Below, piece by piece: positions 47,559 to 58,452 of a stretch of 64,000 nt of DNA (position 1 is the stretch's first letter; each line of letters opens with the position of its first letter). A program made the translations under genes and the position numbers. This stretch comes from Polytrichum commune. Taxonomy: Eukaryota; Streptophyta; Polytrichopsida; Polytrichales; Polytrichaceae. Below the pieces are notes generated by a model. That model worked only from the letters and a program-made list of their open reading frames with translations, was not told the origin of the DNA and ran no database searches. Location: contig OX485803.1 of assembly GCA_950295325.1 (NCBI GenBank), positions 41,743,554-41,807,553 on the forward strand. The letters are read 5' to 3'.

Positions 47559-48101
47559 CAGGGTTGTTTATTGTGTCGTGACGGAGGCTAATCTCGGCAT
47601 AATGTCGTGCCGTCATGACACGTATCCGTCACGACATTATGCCGGATGCTGTTTTTATCCTGACGGACTTGAATTTTACCGAATTGTGTGTGTAATTACA
47701 TTACCCCATTTCGGACACGTAGGATGTAAGATGTCCACGTGTGATGACATGTCAACAAAGTAGAGGTAAAGTGGGGAAAAAATTACTAACGCCCGTCCAC
47801 CCCACCCCCCCTCCCCCGTCTGCCTCCCCCCGTCCGCCCCACACCCTCCTTAGTCATATTTTACTACTTTGATTTTAACAAAATGATAAACAGAATGGCA
47901 AAATGGTTTACCTTGCGCTAGGCATATCCACGTCCACGTCGGCCTTTTCTGCCACATAGGACGCCACCTTGGCAAGAAGGTAAGTATTTTACCCACCCTA
48001 CTAGCTTCCCCCTAGGTTGACCCTACGTGGACCCTATTGTGTCGTGACGGAGGGGTCCGTCACGACACGACACCGTCATGACGTCGGGATAGACAACCCT
48101 G
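47559..48101. mobile_element. hAT-type non-autonomous element, 8-bp TSD
   Basis: Begins CAGGGTTGTTTATTG and ends CGGGATAGACAACCCTG; the outer 8 bp are perfectly inverted and the match continues imperfectly. It is flanked by CCTTCTAA at 47551-47558 and 48102-48109. Near both ends TCRTGACGG and its complement recur about six times, like subterminal transposase-binding motifs. A CAGGG start and 8-bp duplication fit hAT. 543 bp, no transposase. Confidence 0.85.
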
Positions 48102-48200
48102 CCTTCTAACAATACTAGTTTTCAAGTTGATGACTTCATAATTTGAGAGGATGAATTGACAACTTATCCCCCACTATGACTACAATTTCCTAATAATGTC
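48102..48200 (-). pseudogene. Relic of a terpene synthase 3' flank
   Basis: Aligns with 49110-49205, the sequence directly 3' of the intact terpene synthase: CCTTCTAACARTA, ATGACTTCAT, ACAACTTATCCCYCACTA in order. It shows that a second gene copy once lay here. Confidence 0.6.
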
Positions 48201-48986
48201 GACTCTATCTACAATCACATACTTTCACATACTATAGCTCTTACACATGGAAGTTTCACTTGTGTCCCAATGAAGAAATTTCCCAAGATTCCTTTTTATG
48301 TCCTGTGGTTCGTAAGGCTTGGAAGGGAATGTGGAAAGAGTGGGTATTTTGCGCATGTCCCTTGATTAATAATGAGAATGTTTAGTTGGACATGGGAAAT
48401 CGTGTAGATGGGACATTTTGTATGCATGATGGGAATATGCTACTTGAGAGTTTTTTCAAAGGGAAATTTCAAAATAAATAATCATATACATTCCATAAAC
48501 TTGGTCTAACCTGTAGGTAGGCCCTTCCCACGTACAAGGTGAGATCTAGGGGTGTTGGCGAAGGGATACGGACCTTGGACCTCACAACCCTACTCCAACA
48601 CCTTAGCCACCAACTCATTGCACATAACATGTGTAATTGGAGGGCTTTTAAGCACTTTATATGTAAAGTTGACATTTACCTTGTAATGTAAGAATGTAGA
48701 AATTAAAACACCTCTCCTCTATCCAACATTAAAACCTTGTCCCTTATAGATTTTTGGCAGATTTATCTCATATAATTTGGACTAGACTAATTTAGGGTCT
48801 TTGAACCTACATCCGATATCTAAATGTCACTACAAATAGCAAATCGAGGCTTGACTAACTAATATAGAAGATTGATCCTAATTAAATGCCCACTTAGGGT
48901 GAGCGGATGACCCTAATAATCTTAGTAGATTCTCCTATGTGACTATTGACTGTCAGAAACAGTGACGACCATGGCACGCATATTGA
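48201..48986. other. No gene seen
   Basis: AT-rich sequence between two terpene synthase relics, with nothing recognisable. Confidence 0.45.
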
Positions 48987-49075
48987 GGTTTCGACAGCAA
49001 TTTGCCTTCAGATTCCATCAAATCCTTTGATGAGGTTGTGTGAGTTGCCCTCTTCTTCAGAGACGATTTCTAAAC
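48987..49075 (-). pseudogene. Terpene synthase exon fragment
   Basis: Matches 49490-49580 of the intact gene (GCCTTCAGATTCCATCAAA, TGATGAGGTTG, TTCTTCAGAGACG). Translated on the minus strand it gives VSEEEGNSHNLIK, like VSEENGNSRNLIK just after the intact gene's second metal motif, and then a frameshift. A remnant of a duplicated copy, lying 3' of the intact gene. Confidence 0.75.
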
Positions 49076-49219
49076 CATTTACACATCGATACTTGAATTT
49101 TTATTGAAACCACACCTTCTAACAGTATGTAGATTAGCAGTAATGACTTCATCTGAGGAGATGAAGCAACAACTTATCCCTCACTACGATTCCCTGACAA
49201 GGTCTTATCTATCAATCAT

Positions 49220-50281
49220 TTATGCATATATCTGCTGTGATTCGACATGGGAATTGATGATGGCCAGCTTAAGCTCTCGGGTATTGAAGGCAGGGTCATT
49301 GTAGCGCTTGTCCAGAACGTGAGTGCACCAGAAGATATAACCAGACATTATGAGTTTCGTATCTTCCACATACCGGTGCACACTAGAGGCCCAAGGCTCC
49401 GAGTTCCATGTCACGGGCAGCTGAGTCGACTCTACCTCCTCGAAGAGACAATTGTACGAGTTCACCAACTTCACTGCTCTCGATACAGCTTGGGGTTGCA
49501 ATATGCCTTCAGATTCCATCAAAACCTTGATGAGGTTGCGGGAGTTACCGTTCTCTTCAGAGACGCTTTCCTTCGGGTAGGAGAAGATATCGTTGACAAA
49601 ACCCACCTGAATGCTAGCGATGTCCCTTAGCTTTATCATCGTAGCTTGTTCGCGCACCTCGTGTGGTAAAAACTCCGCATTGGAAAACTCCAGTAGGATA
49701 TACATCGATGGACATCCGGTGTTCTCCAAGCGCATTTGCGTGTACGAGTCCAAGTCTTGTGAGAATATTCGGTCATTTGCACTGTCGATGAGACTGGCAA
49801 CACAGACTTTGTGATGACCCACGAGTGTATCGAAAAACGCGTTACACCATTCCGAGGGGGCCAGGCGTCTGAAGTCTCGGCCTGATTCCCACCACATCCT
49901 CTCAATGGGAGTAGGATCGACCGGAGGATTCTCTTGCCTAATAATCACATTCAATTTCTCAATAAACTCGCCTATTCTCTGAGGGCTCTCACGGATGCTG
50001 CTGGAAATGCCATATTCATTGGCAAGCGAGGCTTCGTCTGGACGATCGAACAGGAAGTCATCAATGACGAACATGGCGGCGAAAAAAATAACCAGGATTG
50101 CGAGACGTTCCGCAGTAACAACACCACTGTACGAGTAGCTCATAAGGGAGAGACACAAACGACAGTAGGATTCCAGTGACTTGATATTCTGCCATCGCTC
50201 CACGAATTTGCGCACTTGTTTGGAAGCTTCGTCTACATGTACACTTTGTGGTGGAGCTTTGGGAAGGCCCCTGATGAGCAT
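49220..50281 (-). CDS. MTPSL: Microbial-type terpene synthase-like protein (MTPSL), class I
   Basis: One open frame of 353 codons from ATG at 50281 to TAA 49222-49220. The class I metal-binding motifs are intact: DDFLFD (74-79) and NDIFSYPKE (230-238). R184 lies 46 residues before the second motif, the position of the diphosphate-sensing Arg in bacterial-type synthases, and HRY (302-304) matches the C-terminal RY element. There is no N-terminal class II (DXDD) domain, so the protein is a single alpha domain of the microbial kind. The enzyme should ionise a prenyl diphosphate (GPP, FPP or GGPP) with Mg2+ to form a mono-, sesqui- or diterpene; the product cannot be predicted. The frame continues upstream without ATG to about 50375, so an extra 5' exon may exist (see 51400). 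MTPSLs are known from non-seed plants and are thought to derive from microbes. Confidence 0.92.
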   Translation of the reverse strand: MLIRGLPKAPPQSVHVDEASKQVRKFVERWQNIKSLESYCRLCLSLMSYSYSGVVTAERLAILVIFFAAMFVIDDFLFDRPDEASLANEYGISSSIRESPQRIGEFIEKLNVIIRQENPPVDPTPIERMWWESGRDFRRLAPSEWCNAFFDTLVGHHKVCVASLIDSANDRIFSQDLDSYTQMRLENTGCPSMYILLEFSNAEFLPHEVREQATMIKLRDIASIQVGFVNDIFSYPKESVSEENGNSRNLIKVLMESEGILQPQAVSRAVKLVNSYNCLFEEVESTQLPVTWNSEPWASSVHRYVEDTKLIMSGYIFWCTHVLDKRYNDPAFNTRELKLAIINSHVESQQIYA

Positions 50282-51184
50282 GGATTGGACAAGGTCGTTT
50301 TCGTTGGCTGCAGGAGCGTCAGCTGATGGTGAAAAATCACTGGAAATTTGTCGTTGTTTGCTGTTATCTGTGCATCATGGACACAGGTGAAGGAGGTTAT
50401 CATGAGCACCTGATCGTGATCAGACAGGAATATAATTTACGAGGAACTTCTGAATCTTCGGATGAAATCTCAAATTGGGCTTACAATGTTATCTGTGCAT
50501 CAGTGCGTGCACAAGAAAAGGCGATCAGCACATGCTGATCTGAGACAAGAACAACAAGGCAGAGTATCTGAAATCCGGGGTGGCGGTGGCAACTATCTGT
50601 AGCACCATTTTTAAGAATCTTTATTTGGGAGACGCTTTCGCATTACATGACTTTCAAAGAATATAGATTCTAAGAAATTTTATGATTTTCCTCAGAAGAG
50701 AAATTCAACACCTAGAGGTGTTGATGGTGACCCCTGTTTTAAAAAAATGGTCTTCCAAAAATAACATGTGAAAGTACAAGTTTACCTTGTCTAATTCTAA
50801 CACAAATCGCATCAATGGATTCCTCTCAATGACCTCTTTCCAAGCATGTGGGTAGCGGGTAGGCAGACAAGTTGGGATGTTGTATTTGTGACTGGAGTCC
50901 ACTGGATTTAGTGTCATATTTGTTTGTTAACTCTGACATTCCAAGCTTCCGCTGAGAGAAAGGTCGTATTTGTGACAATATAGTGCGCAGTAAGGTGACC
51001 ATACACTCATCCATTTTGATTCCGTTAGTGTCACCTCAAAGAACACAGTTATATCACAAATATGACAATATGTCTCAACAGAAGCTTAGAATGTCGCAGA
51101 GTTGACAAACGAATATGGCAGTAAATCCAGTAGATCCAGTAGATCCTAGTATAGTAATGATATAAATCAGTGAGAAAGCATGAG

Positions 51185-51400
51185 CGGAGTGAAACCGGTA
51201 GTGCTGATGGAGCTATGGATGATCAGCTGGCGAGCTAGAACTGATCTCCCCACAGGTACCAGTCGGCTGGAGTTCACGTTTGCATGGCGTTGAGAGCGAA
51301 GACGTAGAAATGTGCGGGGGAATCCATAAGCTGACTGCAACATTTGGATACCAGAGGACGCACAACACATATTCATCATGGTGGCTACTGCTGCAGACAT
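51185..51400 (-). CDS. Candidate 5' exon of the terpene synthase (transit-peptide-like)
   Basis: An open frame from ATG 51400 reads MSAAVATMMNMCCASSG and continues rich in Ser, Ala, Arg and Leu with almost no acidic residues, like a chloroplast transit peptide. A donor ACCG|GTTTCA near 51185 (phase 1) could join the acceptor GCTCCTGCAG near 50309, which enters the synthase frame 29 bases before the 50281 ATG with fitting phase. An alternative donor (CTG|GTACCT near 51250) has a phase that matches no acceptor I could find. Weak: it rests on composition and phase only. If real, it would point to a plastid and GPP/GGPP substrates. Confidence 0.3.
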
Positions 51401-51819
51401 GCTCACTAGCTCCTGGTGATCTCTTATCTTTGAAGTGCTAACCTAACAAACCGCTGTCCGAGCGAATAAGATCAATGAAGAGCGAGGATTCAGGGAAATC
51501 TTCCAAGTTGCCAGTGAAGATCGAGTGGTCTGTGCAGATGATATTTGAAGCAGCTGAGCTAGCCCGGCCTTGCTATCCGTCAACGGGTTCATCTGTAACA
51601 TGACGTCGAATCTCCCCGTTCATTGGCCCCATCGAGGTTTCTATTCACAAGGTCCCCAACATGTACAGGGACATGTTCATAAAAAGAAACCTTTCCAGTG
51701 GACGGTGTCGTGAAACAAACTTTTACATGTAGTGAAATAAACTTTTACAAAAAATAAAATAAAATAAAATAAAAGATAAAATAAAAAACTTTTACAAGAA
51801 TAAATAATATAAGGAAAGG
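51401..51819. other. No gene; A-rich microsatellite
   Basis: An (AAAAT)n tract lies at about 51752-51790. Upstream of the candidate 5' exon on the minus strand, so it may include that gene's promoter. Confidence 0.4.
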
Positions 51820-52186
51820 TTATGAGTGATCACCTAGTTATTTTATGATAGTGGGTTGCCTAAAATTAGTTGATTGGTAGTTATCTATAGAAAGTTGCTT
51901 AGAAGATAGTGAGTTATCTTAAGTTAGTAGTTAAGAGTTAGATAGTTGAGAGTAATCTATAGGAAGTTGCTAAAAAAAAGTGAGTTGTCTTAAGTTAGGT
52001 ATATGGATGTCTACAATGCGAATGGATATATAAAGATGGGGAAGAGGAAGTCTTCTCTCTCCTCCAAACAGTTTCCATACTCTCATGTTTTTGTAAAGTT
52101 TTGAGTTTGATTTTCCCCATCCTTAACTTATTCCAGTTGCAGCTAGGAACCCTACCTTTTCCCATAGCTAAGCTCTCTATCTAACA
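51820..52186 (+). repeat. Putative 5' LTR of a plus-strand Ty3/gypsy fragment
   Basis: Ends ...CTCTCTATCTAACA just before a primer-site-like TTGGTGCTTCCACTGAG (52188-52204). A TATA-like ATATATAAAGA lies near 52026. The left boundary is uncertain and no partner LTR was found. Confidence 0.45.
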
Positions 52187-52240
52187 TTTTGGTGCTTCCA
52201 CTGAGAGCCGCTTTGGGGCAACTAGATTGGTTAGGGCATA

Positions 52241-54965
52241 ATGGGGGAGAATGAAGACGCTAGGGGAGGGAGACAAAACATGGAAGATGTTTTAGGAGCA
52301 CTAGCCATGTTTATGGAGCAGAATAGAAGAAATTTTGGTAGTCATGAGGCTACAAAAGCCCTTAAAGGTGTTGTTGATAAAGTTGGTAGATTTTAAGGGA
52401 AACATATTACAAGTTTCTTGAGGGCATATGTATGTGAGGTTGAGGTGCATCAAGTAGAGGAAGCTTGACAAATATGGGCCGAGACCTACACATATGTATA
52501 AAAGAATTAGAGAATAATATGAAGTTGATGTTGGATGCTCTCAACATTGTAAGGGTAGAAAATACATGTACTAGAAAATAAAACATTGAAACACATGCTA
52601 TAAACAATTTGGCAGAAAACCCAAAAAAAAACATTTTTCCCTTGAGTTTGAAAATGAGAGCATGGAAAATGAATTGAAGAAAAACCAGAAGTTTGAATAA
52701 ACAATGAGAAATGTAGGATTATTTATAATTATGCTTGCAATGTAATGTGTAGTCAAGTTTGTGTAATATATGACTAGTAATAGTAATGTTTGTGAAGTAC
52801 AGATCTAGTTGTAGTCATATTTGTGAAATGTATGACTAGCAATAGTCATTATGTATTGAAATAGTACTAGACGTAGTTATTAATTTAATATTTTTATAAC
52901 AATTGATGAGGTTGCCCATTTCAAATTATAACTACCACTATACAATCATTGTAAAAAAAAAAACCTAAGAAAAGAAATGAACAAGAAGCGAACAAATGCA
53001 ACGAGGAGGAAAAAAATGTTGATTTAACATTATAGCATGAGGCCCGTCCAAAAGTTTGGAAAAAAAAAATGAGTCACAGAGGTGGAGAAACTCCAAATCA
53101 ACATAAATTATCACAGAAAGCCAATGATAAACATGGAAACCACATGAGAGCAGAGGAGCCCAAAGACAAAAATTATAAAACATAAAGGATAAAGTACAAA
53201 TAATGTAACGGATAAAGAGGGTAAGAAAAATAAAGAAGTAAAGAAACAACAAAGAGAAGGCACCAAGAATGTAAAGATAAATATGCCAAATTGTGTGACC
53301 ATTTAATATTTCATCAAATTGCATATTACTTTCATGGCTTTTCCGTGAGGTTTTGACATACGTAATCATTAGAACTATAGGTAGTTGTAGCGGATAAAGA
53401 GGTCCCACCGCCCTCCACGTTTTTAACAGGGGATGTTATGGAAGTGATGGATTATGAAAAATGAGAGAAAGAAAATGTGGTTGCACACCGAAAAACGACA
53501 AATGTAAAGGAGGGTATATTGCATGAAGTTATAACATATGAAGGTTGTGTGTCTCTGGAGTTGCAAAGGAGCCACGACAATGAGTATAACCTCTTCAAAA
53601 GTGTAGAATTAGATGACCCTTTCATCAAGAAGATTGGAGAAATTATAAACAGTTTTATAATGTAGTCCACTGAGTTTTTACGTTGTGCATGTGTAGAGTC
53701 ATAGATGAATGTAGGAGACATATTTTGGGTAGAGGATTGGTAATAGTGTATATCATCTATAATTAGTAGTTTGAATTTGCTTAGTGGATGATATCTGCAT
53801 GTGAGATGTCTCATAATAAAGTATTTGAAGATATTGACTATGATTTGCCATCTATTGTAGTAAAATATTTTAATATATTGACTATATAAATTCATCTATT
53901 GTAGTCCACTGTTTGAATATGATAACTATATTCAGTCATATTTTGTTGTAAGTTATTTAAATATGATGACTAAATTTAATCATATCATAGGATAAATGTT
54001 TGAAGGTAATGACTATGTTTAGATATTTTATTCATACGAATAATATAATTGTCATGAATATAACATTCGATGTTTTTTTAATAATATTATTTGTAATCAT
54101 ATCAAATGACTACATTTAGTCATCAAAATTGAAACGCTTATTACTAGACCAAAAATAATGACTAACCCCTCAAAATGCAAAGCGCTGAAGATGATTCATT
54201 TAAACAATCAATCATGTATTATATGATTATTGTTAGTTACAATATGACTAATAATAGTCGTTAATGGATAAATATACTTGTCATATGACTACACATAGTG
54301 AAGATCATGTAGTCATGTAAATACATAACATGAGTAAGTTTAATCACATAGTTATGACCGATTTTAATCAAAATACATGACTATACATAACTAAATATAG
54401 TCACATAGGTATGACTAAAAATAATGAAAATGACGAAAGGTCGAGGAGCAACCCAAAACGAGGTCCCAAAACCCCATGGAGAACTCGCCATAGGGAACGA
54501 AAATTGTCCGATATGACTGTAGTCATTTTGTCTGGAGCGACTGGTCCGACATGACCATGTTGAGGACTAAAAATGGTGTTAGTCATCAGTGCATTTTCTT
54601 ACCTATATTAGTCATAAATCCCAGTCATTTTTTGTGTTTTCCTTATAGTGAAGGTCGTATGATGCAAACCTTTGATTTAGCCGTGGTTCCTGAAATTCGT
54701 GAGAAAATCCAAGAGATTCGGGAGGATGCTAATGTGACGTCTTGGGCTACATTTGAAGAGCCTTTGAGAGATGAATATTTTGATGAATATTTTGAGAGGA
54801 TGAGTAAAAGGCTTTTCTTGATTGGATGGAGCAGCAACCAGGGAGTGAGATGGGTCCAAGTGAGTTGTTGAGAGAATTTGAGAGAAAATACACACAGTTG
54901 CCGTTGGCAGAGAGGCGCCTTCTTGATACAAGAAAGACGGAGTTGTTTTTGCAAGTGACTAATAG
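52241..54965 (+). pseudogene. gag fragment of a Ty3/gypsy element, split by a CACTA-like insertion
   Basis: ATG at 52241 opens a gag-like frame (MGENEDARGGRQNMEDVLGA...) that meets a TAA at 52394 but continues in frame (FLRAYVCEVEVHQVEE) to about 52464. The next expected gag residues resume at about 54651 (RMMQTFDLAVVPEIREKI) and run to about 54960 (LLREFERKYTQLPLAERRLL). The interval 52465-54650 is foreign. No protease or RT follows in this orientation: at about 54970 the sequence switches to a minus-strand integrase fragment. Confidence 0.65.
52465..54650. mobile_element. CACTA-like DNA element inserted in gag
   Basis: The right end reads inward CACTATAAGGAAAACAC, a CACTA terminus. AAG flanks both junctions (52461-52463 and 54651-54653), fitting a 3-bp duplication. 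The left terminus does not begin CACTA and may be eroded. Motifs of the TGACTA...TAGTCAT kind recur many times in both outer parts (52740-52880 and 53700-54640), like CACTA subterminal repeats. No transposase was recognised. Confidence 0.6.
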
Positions 54966-54969
54966 TTAA

Positions 54970-55865
54970 CTACATGATAGGCTTCTCTATCTTCAAAATT
55001 TTTTTAGGTTCAACAAAAAGTTCTCCCTTTGGAGCAGTTTTTGGAAGATCAGGAAAAATATAATTAACATCATAAACATGTTCTTTCAACAATCTCATGT
55101 TGAATACATGATGGATCTTCTAATCCTCAAGTAGCTTTAATTTATAAGCCACTTGTCCTATCTTTTTCAGAATCTCAAATGAACCACAAAATCTAGGTGA
55201 TAACTTCCTTAACTTACCAAGCTTCATTTCATAATGATTTGGTGTTACTTTTAAGAACACCTTATCACCCACTTCAAATTCACAAAAAATTCTTTTGTTA
55301 TCAACATAATTCTTAGTTCTATCATGAGTACTCTTCATAGCCAACTTTGCTAATTCTCTAATTTCATTCATCTCTTTAATTATGACATTAATACTTTCAA
55401 ATCTTGTATTAGGAGTAGAATGTGTAATTGCAATTCTACATTCCTGACCATACAAAACATAGAATGGACCTACTCCAATACTACTATGAAAGTGATCATT
55501 GTAGGTAAATTCAATCATATGCAACCACTTATCCCATGAGTGTTGTTTTCATGCCAACATACATTTTCAACATATCCTCAAGAGTTATGTTTGTTCTTTC
55601 TGTTTGTCCATCAATCTCAGGAAGATATGCAATACTTAATTTAATTTTGGTCCTACACAGTTTGAACAATGTAGTCCAAAATTCACTTACAAACTTGCGA
55701 TCTCCGTCACTTATAATCTCACGTGGAATTCCATGGTGTCTAAAATTTTCTCTCATAAATAACTCATCAACTTTATAAATAATTATAGTAATAACTGTAG
55801 GAATAAAATGAGCTATCTTAGTCAATCTATCCAAAACCATCATGGTACTGTGGAGGTTACTCGTA
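54970..55865 (-). pseudogene. Ty3/gypsy integrase fragment
   Basis: Minus-strand frames give MMVLDRLTKIAHFIP, then GIPREIISDGDRKFVSEFW (second catalytic Asp) and YLPEIDGQTERTN (catalytic Glu), then the C-terminal part (RTKNYVDNKR, FEVGDKVFLKV) and a tail to a stop near 54968. There is one frameshift near 55525-55530. It carries no chromodomain, unlike the adjoining minus-strand element. It belongs to a different, truncated element. Confidence 0.8.
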
Positions 55866-56119
55866 ACAAAATTCTAATTCTCTTTTGGATATTAATTTTT
55901 TGGCATGAACCATCCAACCACGAGATAAGATTAAGAACCCTTACTCTCATGCAATAGCCTTTTATATACCTTCCCATCATGCCCGGTTGTCTTAAGTTTA
56001 ACTAAAGTAAGAAGCAAGTTCAACTATAATGAACTTAATGCTTTTACTTTAAATTCATTCTAAACTACCGTTATCTTAGTTCTAGTCAACATGTACGAAA
56101 AGTGGCTCATATTACACTC
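55866..56119 (-). repeat. 3' LTR (possibly truncated) of the minus-strand chromovirus, with polypurine tract
   Basis: On the minus strand a purine tract GGGGAGGAG ends near 56120 and is followed by TGTAATATGAGCC, a good LTR start. A TATA-like GGTATATAAAAGGC lies inside near 55960. The far end abuts the integrase fragment and may be cut off. Confidence 0.5.
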
Positions 56120-58452
56120 CTCCCCATTTAACTTTGAGCGTCTCTGCTCAAATGATACACTAACTTAAACTCCCAAGCCATTAGCTTGCTTTCGTTTATG
56201 ATTGCTTCTTCTATTGATCTTATTGGACATACTAACACTCTCAACACCTTTATTTTGTGCTAGCCGTTCTTATGAACGTGCCACATGGCTTTTGTTTTAT
56301 GTAGAACTTTCCTAGAGTTGGTCCCAATATTCTTTAAGCACTTCTGAACTCAAATTTTTTTTCTGGCTCCCAAGAATTATGTTCAAGTTCATATCCAAGC
56401 CACATAATGAGGTAAATTTTTTTAGGCCTCGTAGACTATCTCTTACCTCATGTGTAAGAACATGTTCAACATCGAACGACAATTCATCATCTTCTAGGAT
56501 TGGTGGTGGCGAAGGTTGTACTTTGCCAGAAGTCTTATATGACTTTAGAAGTGAAATATGAAATACATTATGTATTTTCAATGTCTCTAGCAATTCTAAT
56601 ATGTAAGCAACTTTGTCCAACCCTTTTTAATACCTTAAAAACTCCAATCCATCTAGGTAGCAACTTCCTTGCTCATGGCATTTTTAACTTAATGTTAGAT
56701 GTACTCAACAACACTTGAGTTCCAACATCAAAAGAGATTTCACGTCTCTTTGTATCAACATAGGACTTCTGTCTATTTTGTGCTGCTAGGAAATGCTTCT
56801 TAGCCTCTTGCATAATACTAGGCATCGATTGCACTAAGTTGTTTGCAGTAAGGACATGGCACCTACTAATCCCAATATTCAAAGGTGTCTGGATGTTGAC
56901 CATGATTTAATATAAAAGGGGTGGTTTAAATTGATTCTTGCCAAGCATTATTGTATGCAAACTTAACCAAGGATAAATAAAGATCCCAATCACCTTGAGT
57001 TGGGCTATCATAATGCCTTAGCATATCAATTAACTCTCTCCGCTTGTCCATCTGTTTGAGGATGAATAGCTATAGACATAGCTTGTTTTGTACCCAAAAC
57101 ATTACATAGTGCAACCTAAAACCGACTAGTGAATTGAGTATCTTGATTACTAACTAGCTTTCTAGAAAAACCATGATGCTTATACACAAAATATATGAAT
57201 AATCTTGATTTTTTTTCCGCAATACTTGTGATCACTGTGGCTATAAAATAAGCCATCTTGCTCAATTTATCCACAGACACCAATATTGCATCATGCCCTT
57301 GTTTTGTGGGAGTTACGCTAGTGATAAAATCAAGGCTAACACATTCTTACCTCAGAAATTTCTAAGGGTTGCAAAAATCATGTTTTTTTTTTTTTTTTGT
57401 AGTAGAGGCTTTACTATATTGACATACATCACATGTATTCACATAAATCTTGACATCATCCCTCAATTTTGGCCATGAAAAATTAGTCTCAACTTGTTTC
57501 AAGGTCTTCATAATACCCATATGTCCACTATAAAAAACATCATGACCTTCAAAGAATATATCTTTACAAAGGGAACCCACATCAAGTACCACAATTGCCT
57601 CTTGGCACCACCAAATGGCATCTTTGAAAATCAATTTTGCTAAATTAACTGGGTTCTTAAACCACGGGTCTAAGCATACCCTACAATGATCTTATTAAAT
57701 AATTCATTGTCAAATCCAAGGGGATTTTTTCTAGTGTTGGTCATCTCCATGAGAGCACTCCTCCCAGTGTCAGGCGCCACTGGTTGGAAACTACGACTTG
57801 AAGCGCTTATTGTCAGTAAGGCTAACATGACCCGCTTTTCATCTAATGGGTTCTTGCTTAATGGATCGGCATCATTGCTTCTCCCAAGACGATACTCCCA
57901 TCGATAATGAAAAGTTTGCTCCAATTACTCTAACCACAGAGCTTGACGCCTTGACAAATTTTGTTGTGACTTTAGAGAGGTTAATGGATTGTGATTTGTA
58001 ATCACTACACATTTTAAAGCTTCTAAGTAACAACACCATATTTGTAAGGCATGCACAACGACTATTAATTTTTGTTCACTTGTGGTATAATTTTTTCGGC
58101 AGGTCTAAGTTTGTGGCTTTCAAACGCAATTGGCCTACCTTTCTGTAAAAGAACTATCCCTATACCCAACAAGGAAGCATCACACACGACTTCAAATCTT
58201 TCACCAAGTATTGGTAAACTCAAAACATGCGCATGAGTTAACACATACTTAACCCCTTCAAAAGACTTTTGACATTGATCACTCCAAATGAACTTCACAT
58301 CTATTCTTGTCAAATGAGTCAAAGGAGCGACTAAGGTTGAATAACCTTGAATAAATCGACGGAAATAATTACATAGACCCAAGAATGAATGCAATTGACT
58401 TACATTGTTGGGCCTTGCCTATCTAGTCACCGTATCAATCTTTTTAGGGTCG
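56120..58452 (-). pseudogene. Degraded Ty3/gypsy chromovirus, 3' half: RT thumb, RNase H, integrase, chromodomain
   Basis: Read from high to low coordinates: RT connection (HSFLGLCNYFRRFIQGYS, 58394-58300), RNase H (FEVVCDASLLGIGIVL, then WEYRLGRSNDADPLSKNP near 57880), integrase zinc domain (HDVFYSGHMG...CDVCQYSK, 57540-57410), a very broken core (57300-56900), integrase C-terminus (KSYVDTKRREISFDVG near 56750) and a weak chromodomain (FDVEHVLTHEVRDS near 56460). Many stops and frameshifts. The 5' half continues at 61113-62570. Confidence 0.8.

Noticed and set aside
47542-47763. 73-codon plus-strand frame crossing the left end of the hAT element
   Set aside because: It spans the element boundary and target duplication, so it cannot be an old gene.
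49247-50390. Several plus-strand open frames opposite the terpene synthase
   Set aside because: Antisense shadows; only the minus-strand frame carries the metal-binding motifs.
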